Shown: in pieces, positions 26,631 through 34,947 of the stretch
How positions within the stretch are numbered: the first letter of the stretch is position 1
Layout: each line of letters starts with the position of its first letter
NCBI RefSeq assembly: GCF_013299175.1
Contig: NZ_JAAFKF010000032.1
Location: forward strand, 1-36,959
Direction: 5' to 3'
Length of the DNA stretch: 36,959 nucleotides
From: Sphaerotilus sp.
Lineage (GTDB): Bacteria > Pseudomonadota > Gammaproteobacteria > Burkholderiales > Burkholderiaceae_C
Position numbers and translations under genes: made by a program
Notes under the pieces: generated by a model
The model's input: only the letters and a program-made list of their open reading frames with translations
Database searches by the model: none
Told to the model about the DNA's origin: nothing

Positions 26631-26738
26631 TCATCGACGCATCGGCCGATATTCCGTTGCTTATGGTTGCACCCTGCGGGCCGCTGCCCGACGATCCATT
26701 CCGTGTTCAACGCATCACCTGCCGACAGGCCACACACC

Positions 26739-27212
26739 ATGCCCTCCGATGCCCATACCCCGTCTTCGTCCTCCGTCGTGCGCCGCGACACCCGCGCCTG
26801 GCGCGCCCAGGTCTGGATCTCGTTCGGCCTGGCGGTGACGCTGTGCGCGACCGGGCTGGCGTGGTTGCCCGGGCAGGATCTGGACCGTGCGTTCATGGTC
26901 ATGGGCTACCTGTTCTGCCTGACCTCGGCGTTCGGCCTGTCCAAGTTCATCCGCGACAACGACCGCCGCAGCAGCGACACCCCCGGCTGGCGCTTCGTGG
27001 TGTGGGGCGGTTTCTTCCTGGCGATGGCGCTGACGGGCTGGGGCCTGTGGCGCATGGACGTGCAGCCGGTGTGGAAAGCCTACCTGGCGGTGAGCTGGCT
27101 GTTCCTGATCTCGTCGGTGTTCACGCTGGCCAAGACGCTGCGGGATGCCCACGAGGCGGATGTGATGGAGGCGCGTCTGCAAGGCCGCCGCGAAGCCCGT
27201 GACGAAGCGTGA
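26739..27212 (+). CDS. YiaA/YiaB-family inner-membrane protein
   Basis: This 157-residue protein has four membrane segments: two near residues 25-60 (VWISFGLAVTLCATGLAWL and MVMGYLFCLTSAFGL) and two near 85-130 (FVVWGGFFLAMALTGWGLW and AYLAVSWLFLISSVFTLAK). The repeated pair of hairpins and KFIRDN/KTLRDA turns match the YiaA/B two-helix domain. The function of the family is unknown. The ATG at 26739 is preferred over an in-frame ATG 72 bp upstream, since the extra residues are not membrane-protein-like. It is divergent from the HTH regulator. Confidence 0.85.
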   Translation: MPSDAHTPSSSSVVRRDTRAWRAQVWISFGLAVTLCATGLAWLPGQDLDRAFMVMGYLFCLTSAFGLSKFIRDNDRRSSDTPGWRFVVWGGFFLAMALTGWGLWRMDVQPVWKAYLAVSWLFLISSVFTLAKTLRDAHEADVMEARLQGRREARDEA

Positions 27213-27256
27213 AGCCCGCAACCCTGCAACTGTGCAACTCTGACGAGGTGAAGACC

Positions 27257-27688
27257 ATGAAGACCCCGAACAAGCTCTTCGGCCTCCTGCTGGCCGCCAC
27301 GGTCGCGATGGCGCCGATGGCTGCGCAGGCGCACCGCGATGGCTCGGAGGCGAGTGTGTTGTCCGCGCTGTCGCTGGGCGTGCCGCTGGCGATCTCGGCG
27401 GCGCCGGCCGCGGCGGTGCTGTCCGCTGGTGCGGTGCTGACGGTGGCGAGCGTGCAGGTGGTGGCCGCCGGCACGGTCTGGGTGCTGACCCAGGCATCCA
27501 CTGGCGCCAGTGTCGTGCTGAACCTGAGCGCAGCGGGTGCCGAGGCGGTGTCCACCACGGTCGGGACTGCCGTGGTGGTGACGGCGCTGAGCACCGGCTG
27601 GATTCTGTCGGCGGCGGGCAAGGCGCTGTGCTTCGTGCCCAACGAGATTGGCGCCTCGCTGATCTACAACGAACGGATGACGCGGTGA
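27257..27688 (+). CDS. Small exported Ala/Val-rich hypothetical protein
   Basis: This 143-residue protein starts with a signal peptide (MKTPNKLFGLLLAATVAMAP, cleavage after AAQA at about residue 25). The rest is dominated by small and hydrophobic residues (Ala, Val, Ser, Gly) with several possible membrane-associated segments, ending in a charged tail (LIYNERMTR). I do not recognise the family with certainty. It overlaps the next gene by GTGA, so the two are co-translated. It could be a periplasmic or inner-membrane partner of the DUF2145 protein. Confidence 0.78.
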   Translation: MKTPNKLFGLLLAATVAMAPMAAQAHRDGSEASVLSALSLGVPLAISAAPAAAVLSAGAVLTVASVQVVAAGTVWVLTQASTGASVVLNLSAAGAEAVSTTVGTAVVVTALSTGWILSAAGKALCFVPNEIGASLIYNERMTR

Positions 27689-28473
27689 GCGCCGCCCATG
27701 CCGCGGCGGGTCTGGCGCTGGCGGTGGCGCTGGTGACGCCACACGCCCATGCCGGCCAGAACTGCGTTGAAAAACCGCCGTCCACCGAGCAGATCCGCCG
27801 CTCGCTCGACCTCGCCGTGAAGACCGTGCGCTGGCTCGACGCCAGCGGCGCCAAGCTGGTGGTCATCGCCCGGCGCGGCCAGAACCTCGACCGCTACGGC
27901 GTGCGCTACTCGCACCTCGGCTACGTCTACCGCGACGAGGCGGCCAAGGCGTGGCGCGTGGTCCACAAGCTCAACCAGTGCGGCACGGCCGAGTCGGCGC
28001 TCTACCGGCAGGGGCTGGCCGAGTTCTTCAGCGACGATCTGTTCGACTTCGAGGCCGCGTTGGTGGTCCCGACACCGGCCGTGCAGGACGCGCTGAGGCC
28101 GCTGCTGCAGGACAACGACCGCGCCGCCGTGCTGCACCACAAGCCGTACAGCATGGTCGCCTACCCGTGGTCGCAGCGTTACCAGCAGAGCAACCAGTGG
28201 GCGCTCGAAACGCTGGCCTGCGCGGTGGAGCCTGGCGCCTGCGACCGCACCCGCGCCCAGGCGTGGCTGCAGTTCAAGGGGTATCAGCCGACCACGCTCA
28301 ACCTCAGCGCCGGCCAGCGCCTGGGCGCCCGCGTCGGCACGGCGAACGTGGCCTTCGATGACCACCCCAGCGCCCGCCGCTTCTCCGACCGCATCGACAC
28401 CGTGACCGTCGATTCGGTGTTCACCTTCCTGCAGCACACGGGGCTGGCCGGCACGCCGCAGACCGTGCGCTGA
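27685..28473 (+). CDS. DUF2145 family exported protein
   Basis: This 262-residue protein starts at GTG 27685 inside the preceding stop codon. The N-terminus is a signal peptide (AGLALAVALVTPHAHA, cleavage before GQNC). The mature part carries DUF2145 features: VIARRGQNLDRYGVRYSHLGYVYRD, VHKLNQCG, LYRQGLAEFFSDDLFDFEAALVVP and YSMVAYPWSQRYQQSNQW. The RYSHLGY and Y-Q-Q-S-N-Q-W segments contain the conserved polar residues. The conserved His and Cys suggest an NlpC/P60-like or lipid/peptide-processing fold, but no activity is established to my knowledge. Confidence 0.85.
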   Translation: MSAAHAAAGLALAVALVTPHAHAGQNCVEKPPSTEQIRRSLDLAVKTVRWLDASGAKLVVIARRGQNLDRYGVRYSHLGYVYRDEAAKAWRVVHKLNQCGTAESALYRQGLAEFFSDDLFDFEAALVVPTPAVQDALRPLLQDNDRAAVLHHKPYSMVAYPWSQRYQQSNQWALETLACAVEPGACDRTRAQAWLQFKGYQPTTLNLSAGQRLGARVGTANVAFDDHPSARRFSDRIDTVTVDSVFTFLQHTGLAGTPQTVR

Positions 28474-28544
28474 CTGCACTACAGTCTCCCGGCGGCGCCG
28501 ATCCCCGCGCGCCGCCCCTGACGACGACACGAGGACCGCTCCCG

Positions 28545-30503
28545 ATGAGTCACCCCGACCAGACCAGCCAGTTCGCGCTGCTCGGCCAGCGACGGTTCGC
28601 ACCGTTCTTCTGGACCCAGTTCCTCGGCGCCGGCAACGACAACCTGTTCAAGTTCGCCTTCACGGTGCTCGTGACCTACCAGTTGCAGGTCGAATGGCTG
28701 CCGCCGTCGCTGGCCGGGCTGGCGATCGGGGCGCTGTTCATCCTGCCCTTCCTGCTGTTCTCGGCCACCAGCGGCCAGCTCGCCGACAAGCTCGACAAGG
28801 CGCTGCTGATGCGCTTCGTCAAGTCGCTGGAGATCGGGATCATGGGGCTGGCGGCGTGGGCCTTCGTGCAGGATGCGGTGAACGTGCGGGTCGTGACGCT
28901 GCTGGGCTGCGTGTTCCTGATGGGGCTGCACTCGACGCTGTTCGGCCCGGTCAAGTTCGCCTACCTGCCGCAGCACCTGAGCGAGCGCGAGATCACTGGC
29001 GGCAACGGCATGGTCGAGATGGGCACCTTCGTGGCTATCCTGCTCGGCAACGTCGCGGGCGGGCTGCTGATCGGCATGGCCGAAGGCGGGGCGCGGGCGG
29101 TGGCGATCGGCTGCGTGGCGACGGCGGTGCTCGGGCGGATCGTCGTGCAGTTCGTGCCGCCGACGCCCGCCACCGACCCGGCGCTGAAGATCAACCCCAA
29201 CCCCTTCACCGAGACCTGGCGCAACCTGAAGCTCGCGCACGGCAACATCGTCGTCTTCCGCTCGCTGCTGGGCATCTCGTGGATGTGGTTCTTCGGGGCG
29301 GTGTTCCTGAGCCAGTTCCCGGCGTTTGCCAAGGAGGTGCTGCACGGCAACGAGCAGGTGGCCTCGCTGCTGCTGGTGGTGTTCTCGGTGGGCATTGGCG
29401 TCGGCTCGCTGCTGTGCGAGGTGCTGTCGAAGCGCCACGTCGAGATCGGGCTTGTCCCGCTGGGCGCCATCGGAATGACGGTGTTCTCGGTGGACCTGTA
29501 CTTCGCCGCGACCGGTCTCGCACTGCCGCAGGGCGCCGCGTCGTACACCCTTGGCGCTTTCCTCGCGCAGCCGGCGCACTGGCGCGTGATGCTGGACCTG
29601 GCACTGCTGGCGGGGTCGGCGGGACTCTACAGCGTGCCGATGTACGCGCTGATCCAGTTGCGCGCCCCCAAGAGCCACCGCGCCCGCATCATCGCCGCCA
29701 ACAACATCCTCAACGCGCTGTTCATGATCGCCAGCTCGGTGATCGCCGGCGCGATGCTGGGCGCCGGCGCCACGATCCCGCAGGTGTTTCTGGCGACCGG
29801 GCTGGCCAACGCGCTGGTGGCGGGCTACATCTTCCTGCTGGTGCCGGAGTACCTGCTGCGCTTCCTGGCCTTCGTGCTGACGCGCTTCGTCTACCGCCTG
29901 AAGCTCACCGGCGACCAGCACATCCCGACCGAAGGCGCCGCCATCGTCGCGGCCAACCACGTCAGCTACGTGGACGCCATCGTGCTGGCCGCGGCCAGTC
30001 CGCGGCCGATCCGCTTCATGATGGACCACCGCATCTTCGCCACCCCGGTGCTGGGCGCGCTGTTCCGGCTGGTCAAGGCGATCCCAGTGGCGCCGCAGAA
30101 GGAAGACCCGGTGGTCTACGAACGCGCCTTTGCCGAAGCCGCCAAGGTGCTGGCCGAGGGCGATCTGCTGGGCATCTTCCCGGAGGGCGGCATCACCCGC
30201 GACGGCACGCTGCAGCCGTTCAAGGGCGGGATCATGAAGATCCTGGAGCGCCAGCCCGCGACCGGCGTGGCTGTCGTGCCGGTGGCGCTGGTCAACCTGT
30301 GGGGTTCGACGTTCTCGCGCATCGAGGGCGGCAAGGCGTTTGCACGGCCGCTGCGGCGCGGGCTGTTCAGCCGCGTCGAGGTGGTGGCCGGCCCCGCGAT
30401 ACCGGCCGCGCTGGTCACGCCCGAGCGGCTTCAGTTGGCCGTAGGCACCTTGTTGCACACTGGAGTACCAGTACCAGTACCCTTGCCCGAGCCAGCTCCC
30501 TGA
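28545..30503 (+). CDS. MFS transporter fused to PlsC-type acyltransferase (LplT-Aas-like)
   Basis: This 652-residue protein has two parts. Residues about 15-430 are a major facilitator transporter of the lysophospholipid-flipping LplT type (FFWTQFLGAGNDNLFKFAF at the start). Residues about 445-640 are a glycerolipid acyltransferase with NHVSYVD (H472 and D477 of the HX4D motif) and FPEGG (545-549). It should flip lysophospholipid inward and re-acylate it. Unlike E. coli Aas, no acyl-ACP synthetase domain is present, so the acyl donor must come from elsewhere. The C-terminus ends in a Pro-Val run (GVPVPVPLPEPAP) encoded partly by a GTACCA repeat. It lies 71 bp after the DUF2145 gene. Confidence 0.92.
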   Translation: MSHPDQTSQFALLGQRRFAPFFWTQFLGAGNDNLFKFAFTVLVTYQLQVEWLPPSLAGLAIGALFILPFLLFSATSGQLADKLDKALLMRFVKSLEIGIMGLAAWAFVQDAVNVRVVTLLGCVFLMGLHSTLFGPVKFAYLPQHLSEREITGGNGMVEMGTFVAILLGNVAGGLLIGMAEGGARAVAIGCVATAVLGRIVVQFVPPTPATDPALKINPNPFTETWRNLKLAHGNIVVFRSLLGISWMWFFGAVFLSQFPAFAKEVLHGNEQVASLLLVVFSVGIGVGSLLCEVLSKRHVEIGLVPLGAIGMTVFSVDLYFAATGLALPQGAASYTLGAFLAQPAHWRVMLDLALLAGSAGLYSVPMYALIQLRAPKSHRARIIAANNILNALFMIASSVIAGAMLGAGATIPQVFLATGLANALVAGYIFLLVPEYLLRFLAFVLTRFVYRLKLTGDQHIPTEGAAIVAANHVSYVDAIVLAAASPRPIRFMMDHRIFATPVLGALFRLVKAIPVAPQKEDPVVYERAFAEAAKVLAEGDLLGIFPEGGITRDGTLQPFKGGIMKILERQPATGVAVVPVALVNLWGSTFSRIEGGKAFARPLRRGLFSRVEVVAGPAIPAALVTPERLQLAVGTLLHTGVPVPVPLPEPAP

Positions 30504-30520
30504 TTCCATCCCCACGCACC

Positions 30521-31666
30521 ATGACCCTGCCGCCCGAGTCCTGCCTCCCCGTGCTCACCGTCACCGTGGTGCGTGACGAGTCCACGCTGATCACGCTGCG
30601 GGCGGCGTGGGAGTCGCTGGAAGGGCAGGCCGAGGTGTCCGGCCTGTACGTGACCTGGAGCTATGTCCGGTTGGCCTGGCAGCATTTGGCGGCACCGGGC
30701 AACGAACTCTGGATCCTGGTGGTGCGCGACGAGCAGGGCAGGCTGCATGGGGTGCTGCCGCTGGTGCGCGTGGCCGAACGGCATTACGGCATGGCGGTGC
30801 AGGTGCTGCGCCACATCGGCATCTGGGAGGGGGACCGGCCGGGGCTGCTGGCGCTGGAGGATGCCGACCGTGTCTGGGGTGTGCTGTGGCAGTCGCTGGT
30901 CGCGCAGCGGTCGGCGTGGCAGGTGCTGGATCTGCGCGAGCAGGTACCCCAGAACTGGCCGCTGCGGGCGCTGCAGCGTCCTGGCCGGGGGTTTTCCACC
31001 GACACCCTGCCTGATATCGACGCGCCGTTGCAGCCCTTGGGCGCGGACTGGGGCCTGCACGAAGCCAGCCTGCGTGCGCCGGTGCGCGCCCATCGCCTGC
31101 GGATGCAGCAGCGGCTGCACGCCGAGTTCCCCCACGCCCGCACCACCGTGGCCCGCACGCCCGAGGACATTCCTGCGGCGCTGGGGCGCTACCTCTTGCT
31201 GGAGCAGGCCTTGGTGCAGGCTGGCGGCGGTGTGACCATTGGCAGCAACCTGCGCCGGGCGGCGTTCTACCGCGACTGGCTGCCGCTGCTGGCCGCCCGT
31301 GGCGATGCGGCGGTGTGGTTGCTGGGGGACGAGGGGACGGACCTGGCGGGTCTGATCCGGCTGCGCTGCGGGGACACCTGGATCGAGCGCCACGCTTGCT
31401 ACGCCCCCGCCCAGGCCGACCTCAGCCCCAGCCTGCTGCTGACCGTCGAGGCACTGGAGCGCAGCTTCGGCACCACGGCGGTGGAGTCCACGCTGGTCAG
31501 CGTGCGGGAGCCGGAGGGTGCGGCCGGATCGGTGCTGGACTGGTACGCGGGGCGTTGTCCGACGCAGCGCCTGTCGGTGTGGAACCTGCGTTCGCGGCTC
31601 GGGCCGATCGGATACCTGAAAGGGCTGGGGCGCCGGTTGCGTCCCCGCCCGCGCCTCAAGCGGTAG
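30521..31666 (+). CDS. GNAT/BioF2-like acetyltransferase (CelD-type)
   Basis: This 381-residue protein resembles the GNAT_6/BioF2-like family: an N-terminal segment (LRAAWESLEGQAEVSGLYVTWSYVRLAW), an exchange segment with WILVVRDEQGRLHGVLPL, and a C-terminal acyltransferase-like half (YRDWLPLLAARGDAAVWLL, then LAGLIRLRCGDTWIERHACY). Such proteins are often found with polysaccharide synthesis genes, but here it follows the MFS-acyltransferase fusion by 17 bp, suggesting a role in envelope lipid or glycan acylation. The substrate is unknown. Its last 11 bases overlap the 3' end of nasA on the other strand. Confidence 0.82.
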   Translation: MTLPPESCLPVLTVTVVRDESTLITLRAAWESLEGQAEVSGLYVTWSYVRLAWQHLAAPGNELWILVVRDEQGRLHGVLPLVRVAERHYGMAVQVLRHIGIWEGDRPGLLALEDADRVWGVLWQSLVAQRSAWQVLDLREQVPQNWPLRALQRPGRGFSTDTLPDIDAPLQPLGADWGLHEASLRAPVRAHRLRMQQRLHAEFPHARTTVARTPEDIPAALGRYLLLEQALVQAGGGVTIGSNLRRAAFYRDWLPLLAARGDAAVWLLGDEGTDLAGLIRLRCGDTWIERHACYAPAQADLSPSLLLTVEALERSFGTTAVESTLVSVREPEGAAGSVLDWYAGRCPTQRLSVWNLRSRLGPIGYLKGLGRRLRPRPRLKR

Positions 31667-34526
31667 CCGGGTTGGCCGTTGCCAGTGCCGCCGACGCCTT
31701 CACCAGTCCGCGCACGGCCGGCAGGCACGACCCGCAGTTCGTTCCGCACTTCAGCGCGCCTTGCAGCGCCGCCATGCGCTCCTCGGCACTGCCGCTGCAA
31801 CGCCCGAGCATCTGCACGATCTGCGGCTCGGTGACGTTGAAGCAGGTGCAGACCTGCCTGCCGCGGTCCTGCACCGGCACTGGCGCGGTCGGGCTGCCGG
31901 CGAGCAGGGCGCGGCCATGCGCCTGCGCGGGCAGTTCGTCCTGCAGCAGCGTCTTGATCCACGACTCCGCCCGCGTGTCACCCGCCAGCAGGACGCCGCG
32001 CAGCAGCCGGTCGGCGCCCACGGTCTGCATCTGCACGGCGCGGTACTGGCCACGCTGGCGGTCGTGGTAGACCAGCGTGTCGCTGCCTGACAGGCCGAGC
32101 AGCGCCTCGATCCGCTTGACCCGCTCTTCCGGCATCGGCGCCGCCGCGGCGGCACGCCAGATCAGCCCGGCCAGCCCGTCCGCATGCGGCTCGCGCCCGA
32201 ACGGCAGCACCATCGCGTAGCCGAACTGCGGCATCAGCGCCTTCAACGCCTCGCGGGCCTTCAGCGCGTCCTCTTGCGGCAGCCATGCCAGCCCCAGCAT
32301 CCGCCACGGCAGCTTGACCGGCTCGATCCGCACGGCGGTGTGTTTCAGCTCAGGCTGCTTCGAGGTCGGGCAGAAGGTGGGCAGCGTCAGGCCGTTGACA
32401 CCCAGACGTGCCACGCCCTTGTCATCGGTGCCACCGAGCACTTCCTCGCCCCAGTGCATCGGGATGGACGCCTGCGTCGGTGCCACGGACTTGCTCACCT
32501 GGATCGGCAGCACCACGCTGCCCCGGCGCGAGCGCACCTCGACCAGCTCGCCATCCTTCAGACCGCGCCGCGCCACGTCGGTCGGGTGCATCTCGACCAC
32601 CGGCTCGGCGACGTGGCCGAACAGGCGGCCGAGGGTACCGGTGCGGCTCATGCCGTGCCACTGGTCACGCAGGCGGCCGGTGGTCAGCGAGAAGGGATAG
32701 CGGGCGTCGCGCGGCTCGGCCACCGGGCGGTAGTCGGCGGCGCTGAAGCGGGCGCGGCCATTGGCGGTGGCGAATCGGCCGTCCTCGTAGAGGCGCGCCT
32801 GTCCGGCCACTGCGCCCTCGGGCATCGGCCATTGCTGCGGGCCGTCCTGCTCGATGCGGTCGTAGCTCAGGCCGGTGATGTCGAGGTCACGGCCGCGGGT
32901 GCTCTCGCGGTGTTCGTTCCACACCGATTCGGCGGTGTCGTAGGGAAAGAGGGTGGCCTGTCCGTTCAGCCGCTCGGGCAGGCGCGTCTCCAGCCGGCGG
33001 GCGATGTCCACGGCGATCTGCCAGTCGTGGCGCGCACTGCCGGGTGCCGGCACGGCAGGGCGCACGCGGCTGATGCGGCGCTCCGAGTTGGTGACAGTGC
33101 CCACCTTCTCGCCCCAGGTGGTCGCTGGCAGCAGCAGGTCGGCATACGCGGTGGTCGCGGTGGTCGAGAACGCTTCCTGGACGATGACGAACTCGGCCCG
33201 CTCCAGCGCCCGGCGCACCATCGCCTGGTCGGGGATGGACTGCGCCGGGTTGGTGCAGGCGATCCACAGCGCCTTGATCTGGCCGTCGGCGGCGGCCTGG
33301 AACATCTCGATGGCGCTCTTGCCCGGCTTCGACGGCACCTCGGCCACGCCCCACAGACCCGCGACTTCCGCCCGGTGCTGCGCGTTGCCCAGATCGCGGT
33401 GGCCGCTGAGCAGGTTGGACAGTCCCCCCACTTCGCGCCCGCCCATCGCGTTGGGCTGGCCAGTGAGCGAGAACGGGCCGGCGCCGGACTTGCCGATCTG
33501 ACCGGTCGCCAGGTGGAGGTTGATGAGCGCGGCGTTCTTGTCGGTGCCGGCCGCGCTCTGGTTCAGACCCATGCAATACAGCGACAGCGTGCGCCCACGG
33601 TCGGCCAGCGTGCGACCGGCGCCCTGTGCGAACCAGCGTGCTGCCTGGACGAGGTCTTCTTCCCGGATGCCGCAGACGCGGGCGGCGTCCTTCGGCGTCC
33701 ACGCCCGCACGGTGTCGCGCAGGGCGTCGAAGCCGCCGGTGTGCGCTGCGATGTAGACCGGATCGATCAGCCCTTCCCACAGCATGACGTGCAGCATGCC
33801 GTGGAACAGCGCCACGTCCGTGCCCGGCTGGATCTGCAGGAACAGGTCCGCCATCTCCGCCGTCTCGGTGCGGCGCACGTCCACGGCGATCCAGCGTTGG
33901 TCCGGCCGGGCGCGGCGGGCGTCTTCCATGCGGCGGAACAGGATGGGGTGTGCCCAGGCCGTGTTGCTGCCGGCGATGAACACCGTGTCGGCCAGTGCCA
34001 CGTCCTCGTAGCTGCACGGCGGGGAGTCGGCGCCGAGCGTGGCCTTGTAGCCGGCGACGGCGCTGGACATGCACAGCCGCGAGTTGGTATCGACGTTGTT
34101 GGTGCCGAGCAGGCCCTTGGCCAACTTGTTGAAGACGTAGTAGTCCTCCGTCAGCAACTGGCCGGACAGGTACAAGCCCACGGCGTCCGGCCCGTCGCGG
34201 CGCACGATCTCGGCCAGGCGGTCGGCGGCGAGGTCCAGCGCGCTGGTCCAGTCGATCACCTCGGTCGTGCCGCCCCGCCCGCCGCGCTGCAGGCGGTCAC
34301 GGCGCAGGCGCGGTTGCAGCAGCCGCGTGGCCATCGTCACCGGGGCGCTGGCGGTCAGGTGCAGCGTGCTGCCCTTGGTGCAGAGCCGCCCGAAGTTGGC
34401 CGGGTGGTCCGGGTCGCCGCGCACGCCGGTGATCTGCGCGCCATCGGACTCGATGATCACGCCGCAGCCGACGCCGCAGTAGGGGCAGGTGGACTTGGTG
34501 TCGAACGTGGTCATGGTCGTGGTCAT
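31656..34526 (-). CDS. nasA: Assimilatory nitrate reductase, molybdopterin catalytic subunit with C-terminal BFD domain
   Basis: This 956-residue cytoplasmic enzyme has an N-terminal [4Fe-4S] motif (C14, C17, C21, C49 in CPYCGVGCG and RLCTKG), a bis-MGD molybdenum domain with SRLCMSSAVAGY supplying the probable Mo-ligand cysteine, QSAAGTDKNAALINLHLATG and GQPNAMGGREVGG, and the C-terminal MGD dinucleotide domain. A BFD-like [2Fe-2S] domain closes it (CTCFNV and CGTNCGSC, Cys at 893, 895, 927, 931, 934). It reduces nitrate to nitrite. No twin-arginine signal is present, which supports an assimilatory rather than periplasmic Nap role. It lies 18 bp after nirD, in one operon. ATG 34526 is used; another ATG four codons on is possible. 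Confidence 0.94.
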   Translation of the reverse strand: MTTTMTTFDTKSTCPYCGVGCGVIIESDGAQITGVRGDPDHPANFGRLCTKGSTLHLTASAPVTMATRLLQPRLRRDRLQRGGRGGTTEVIDWTSALDLAADRLAEIVRRDGPDAVGLYLSGQLLTEDYYVFNKLAKGLLGTNNVDTNSRLCMSSAVAGYKATLGADSPPCSYEDVALADTVFIAGSNTAWAHPILFRRMEDARRARPDQRWIAVDVRRTETAEMADLFLQIQPGTDVALFHGMLHVMLWEGLIDPVYIAAHTGGFDALRDTVRAWTPKDAARVCGIREEDLVQAARWFAQGAGRTLADRGRTLSLYCMGLNQSAAGTDKNAALINLHLATGQIGKSGAGPFSLTGQPNAMGGREVGGLSNLLSGHRDLGNAQHRAEVAGLWGVAEVPSKPGKSAIEMFQAAADGQIKALWIACTNPAQSIPDQAMVRRALERAEFVIVQEAFSTTATTAYADLLLPATTWGEKVGTVTNSERRISRVRPAVPAPGSARHDWQIAVDIARRLETRLPERLNGQATLFPYDTAESVWNEHRESTRGRDLDITGLSYDRIEQDGPQQWPMPEGAVAGQARLYEDGRFATANGRARFSAADYRPVAEPRDARYPFSLTTGRLRDQWHGMSRTGTLGRLFGHVAEPVVEMHPTDVARRGLKDGELVEVRSRRGSVVLPIQVSKSVAPTQASIPMHWGEEVLGGTDDKGVARLGVNGLTLPTFCPTSKQPELKHTAVRIEPVKLPWRMLGLAWLPQEDALKAREALKALMPQFGYAMVLPFGREPHADGLAGLIWRAAAAAPMPEERVKRIEALLGLSGSDTLVYHDRQRGQYRAVQMQTVGADRLLRGVLLAGDTRAESWIKTLLQDELPAQAHGRALLAGSPTAPVPVQDRGRQVCTCFNVTEPQIVQMLGRCSGSAEERMAALQGALKCGTNCGSCLPAVRGLVKASAALATANPATA

Positions 34527-34544
34527 CGGGTCGCCCTGTCCGCG

Positions 34545-34892
34545 TCAGGCCAGTTCGCCGACCGCCAGCGTGTTCAGCTCTTCGGCGTCGAGGAACACCT
34601 GGTTGCCGACCACCTGGACCGCGAAGCGCGGCGTGCAGCCTTCGTCCGGTGCCTTGGCGCAGCCGCTGTCCAGCCCGATGGTCCAGTTGTGCAGCGGGCA
34701 GGCGACGCTCTCGCCGAACACGATGCCCTGGCTCAGTGGCCCGCCCTTGTGCGGGCAGCGGTCAAGCAGCGCGAACACCTTGTCCGCACTGTTGCGGAAC
34801 ACGGCGACATCACACGACCCCGGCCGGGCCACGCGGCGGGCGCCGAGCACGGGGATGTCGTCAACGGTGCAGATGGATTTCCAGTCACTCAT
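34545..34892 (-). CDS. nirD: Assimilatory nitrite reductase small subunit (Rieske-type)
   Basis: This 115-residue protein is of normal NirD length. It carries a Rieske-type [2Fe-2S] motif, with C46-x-H48 (RCPHKGGPL) and C65-x-x-H68 (CPLHNW). It is the small subunit of the NAD(P)H-dependent nitrite reductase that makes ammonium. The start is the ATG at 34892; the open frame further upstream overlaps nirB. It sits between nirB (55 bp gap containing TTGAGGTG repeated with 10-base spacing) and nasA. Confidence 0.95.
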   Translation of the reverse strand: MSDWKSICTVDDIPVLGARRVARPGSCDVAVFRNSADKVFALLDRCPHKGGPLSQGIVFGESVACPLHNWTIGLDSGCAKAPDEGCTPRFAVQVVGNQVFLDAEELNTLAVGELA

Positions 34893-34947
34893 GGGGATGT
34901 CCAGTGGTTCTTGTCTTGAGGTGTTTTGAGGTGTCTTGTCCGGGAGG

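Noticed and set aside
28479-30515. 678-codon minus-strand frame opposite the MFS-acyltransferase gene
   Set aside because: Composition (Arg, Gln, His, Asp) typical of antisense frames; the plus strand carries a clear two-domain protein.
32184-34919. 911-codon plus-strand frame opposite nasA and nirD
   Set aside because: It crosses two known genes and their intergenic gap and has no recognisable motif.
34916-34933. TTGAGGTG repeated with 10-base spacing between nirB and nirD as an operator
   Set aside because: It lies inside an operon between two co-transcribed genes and is only two short copies; probably chance.
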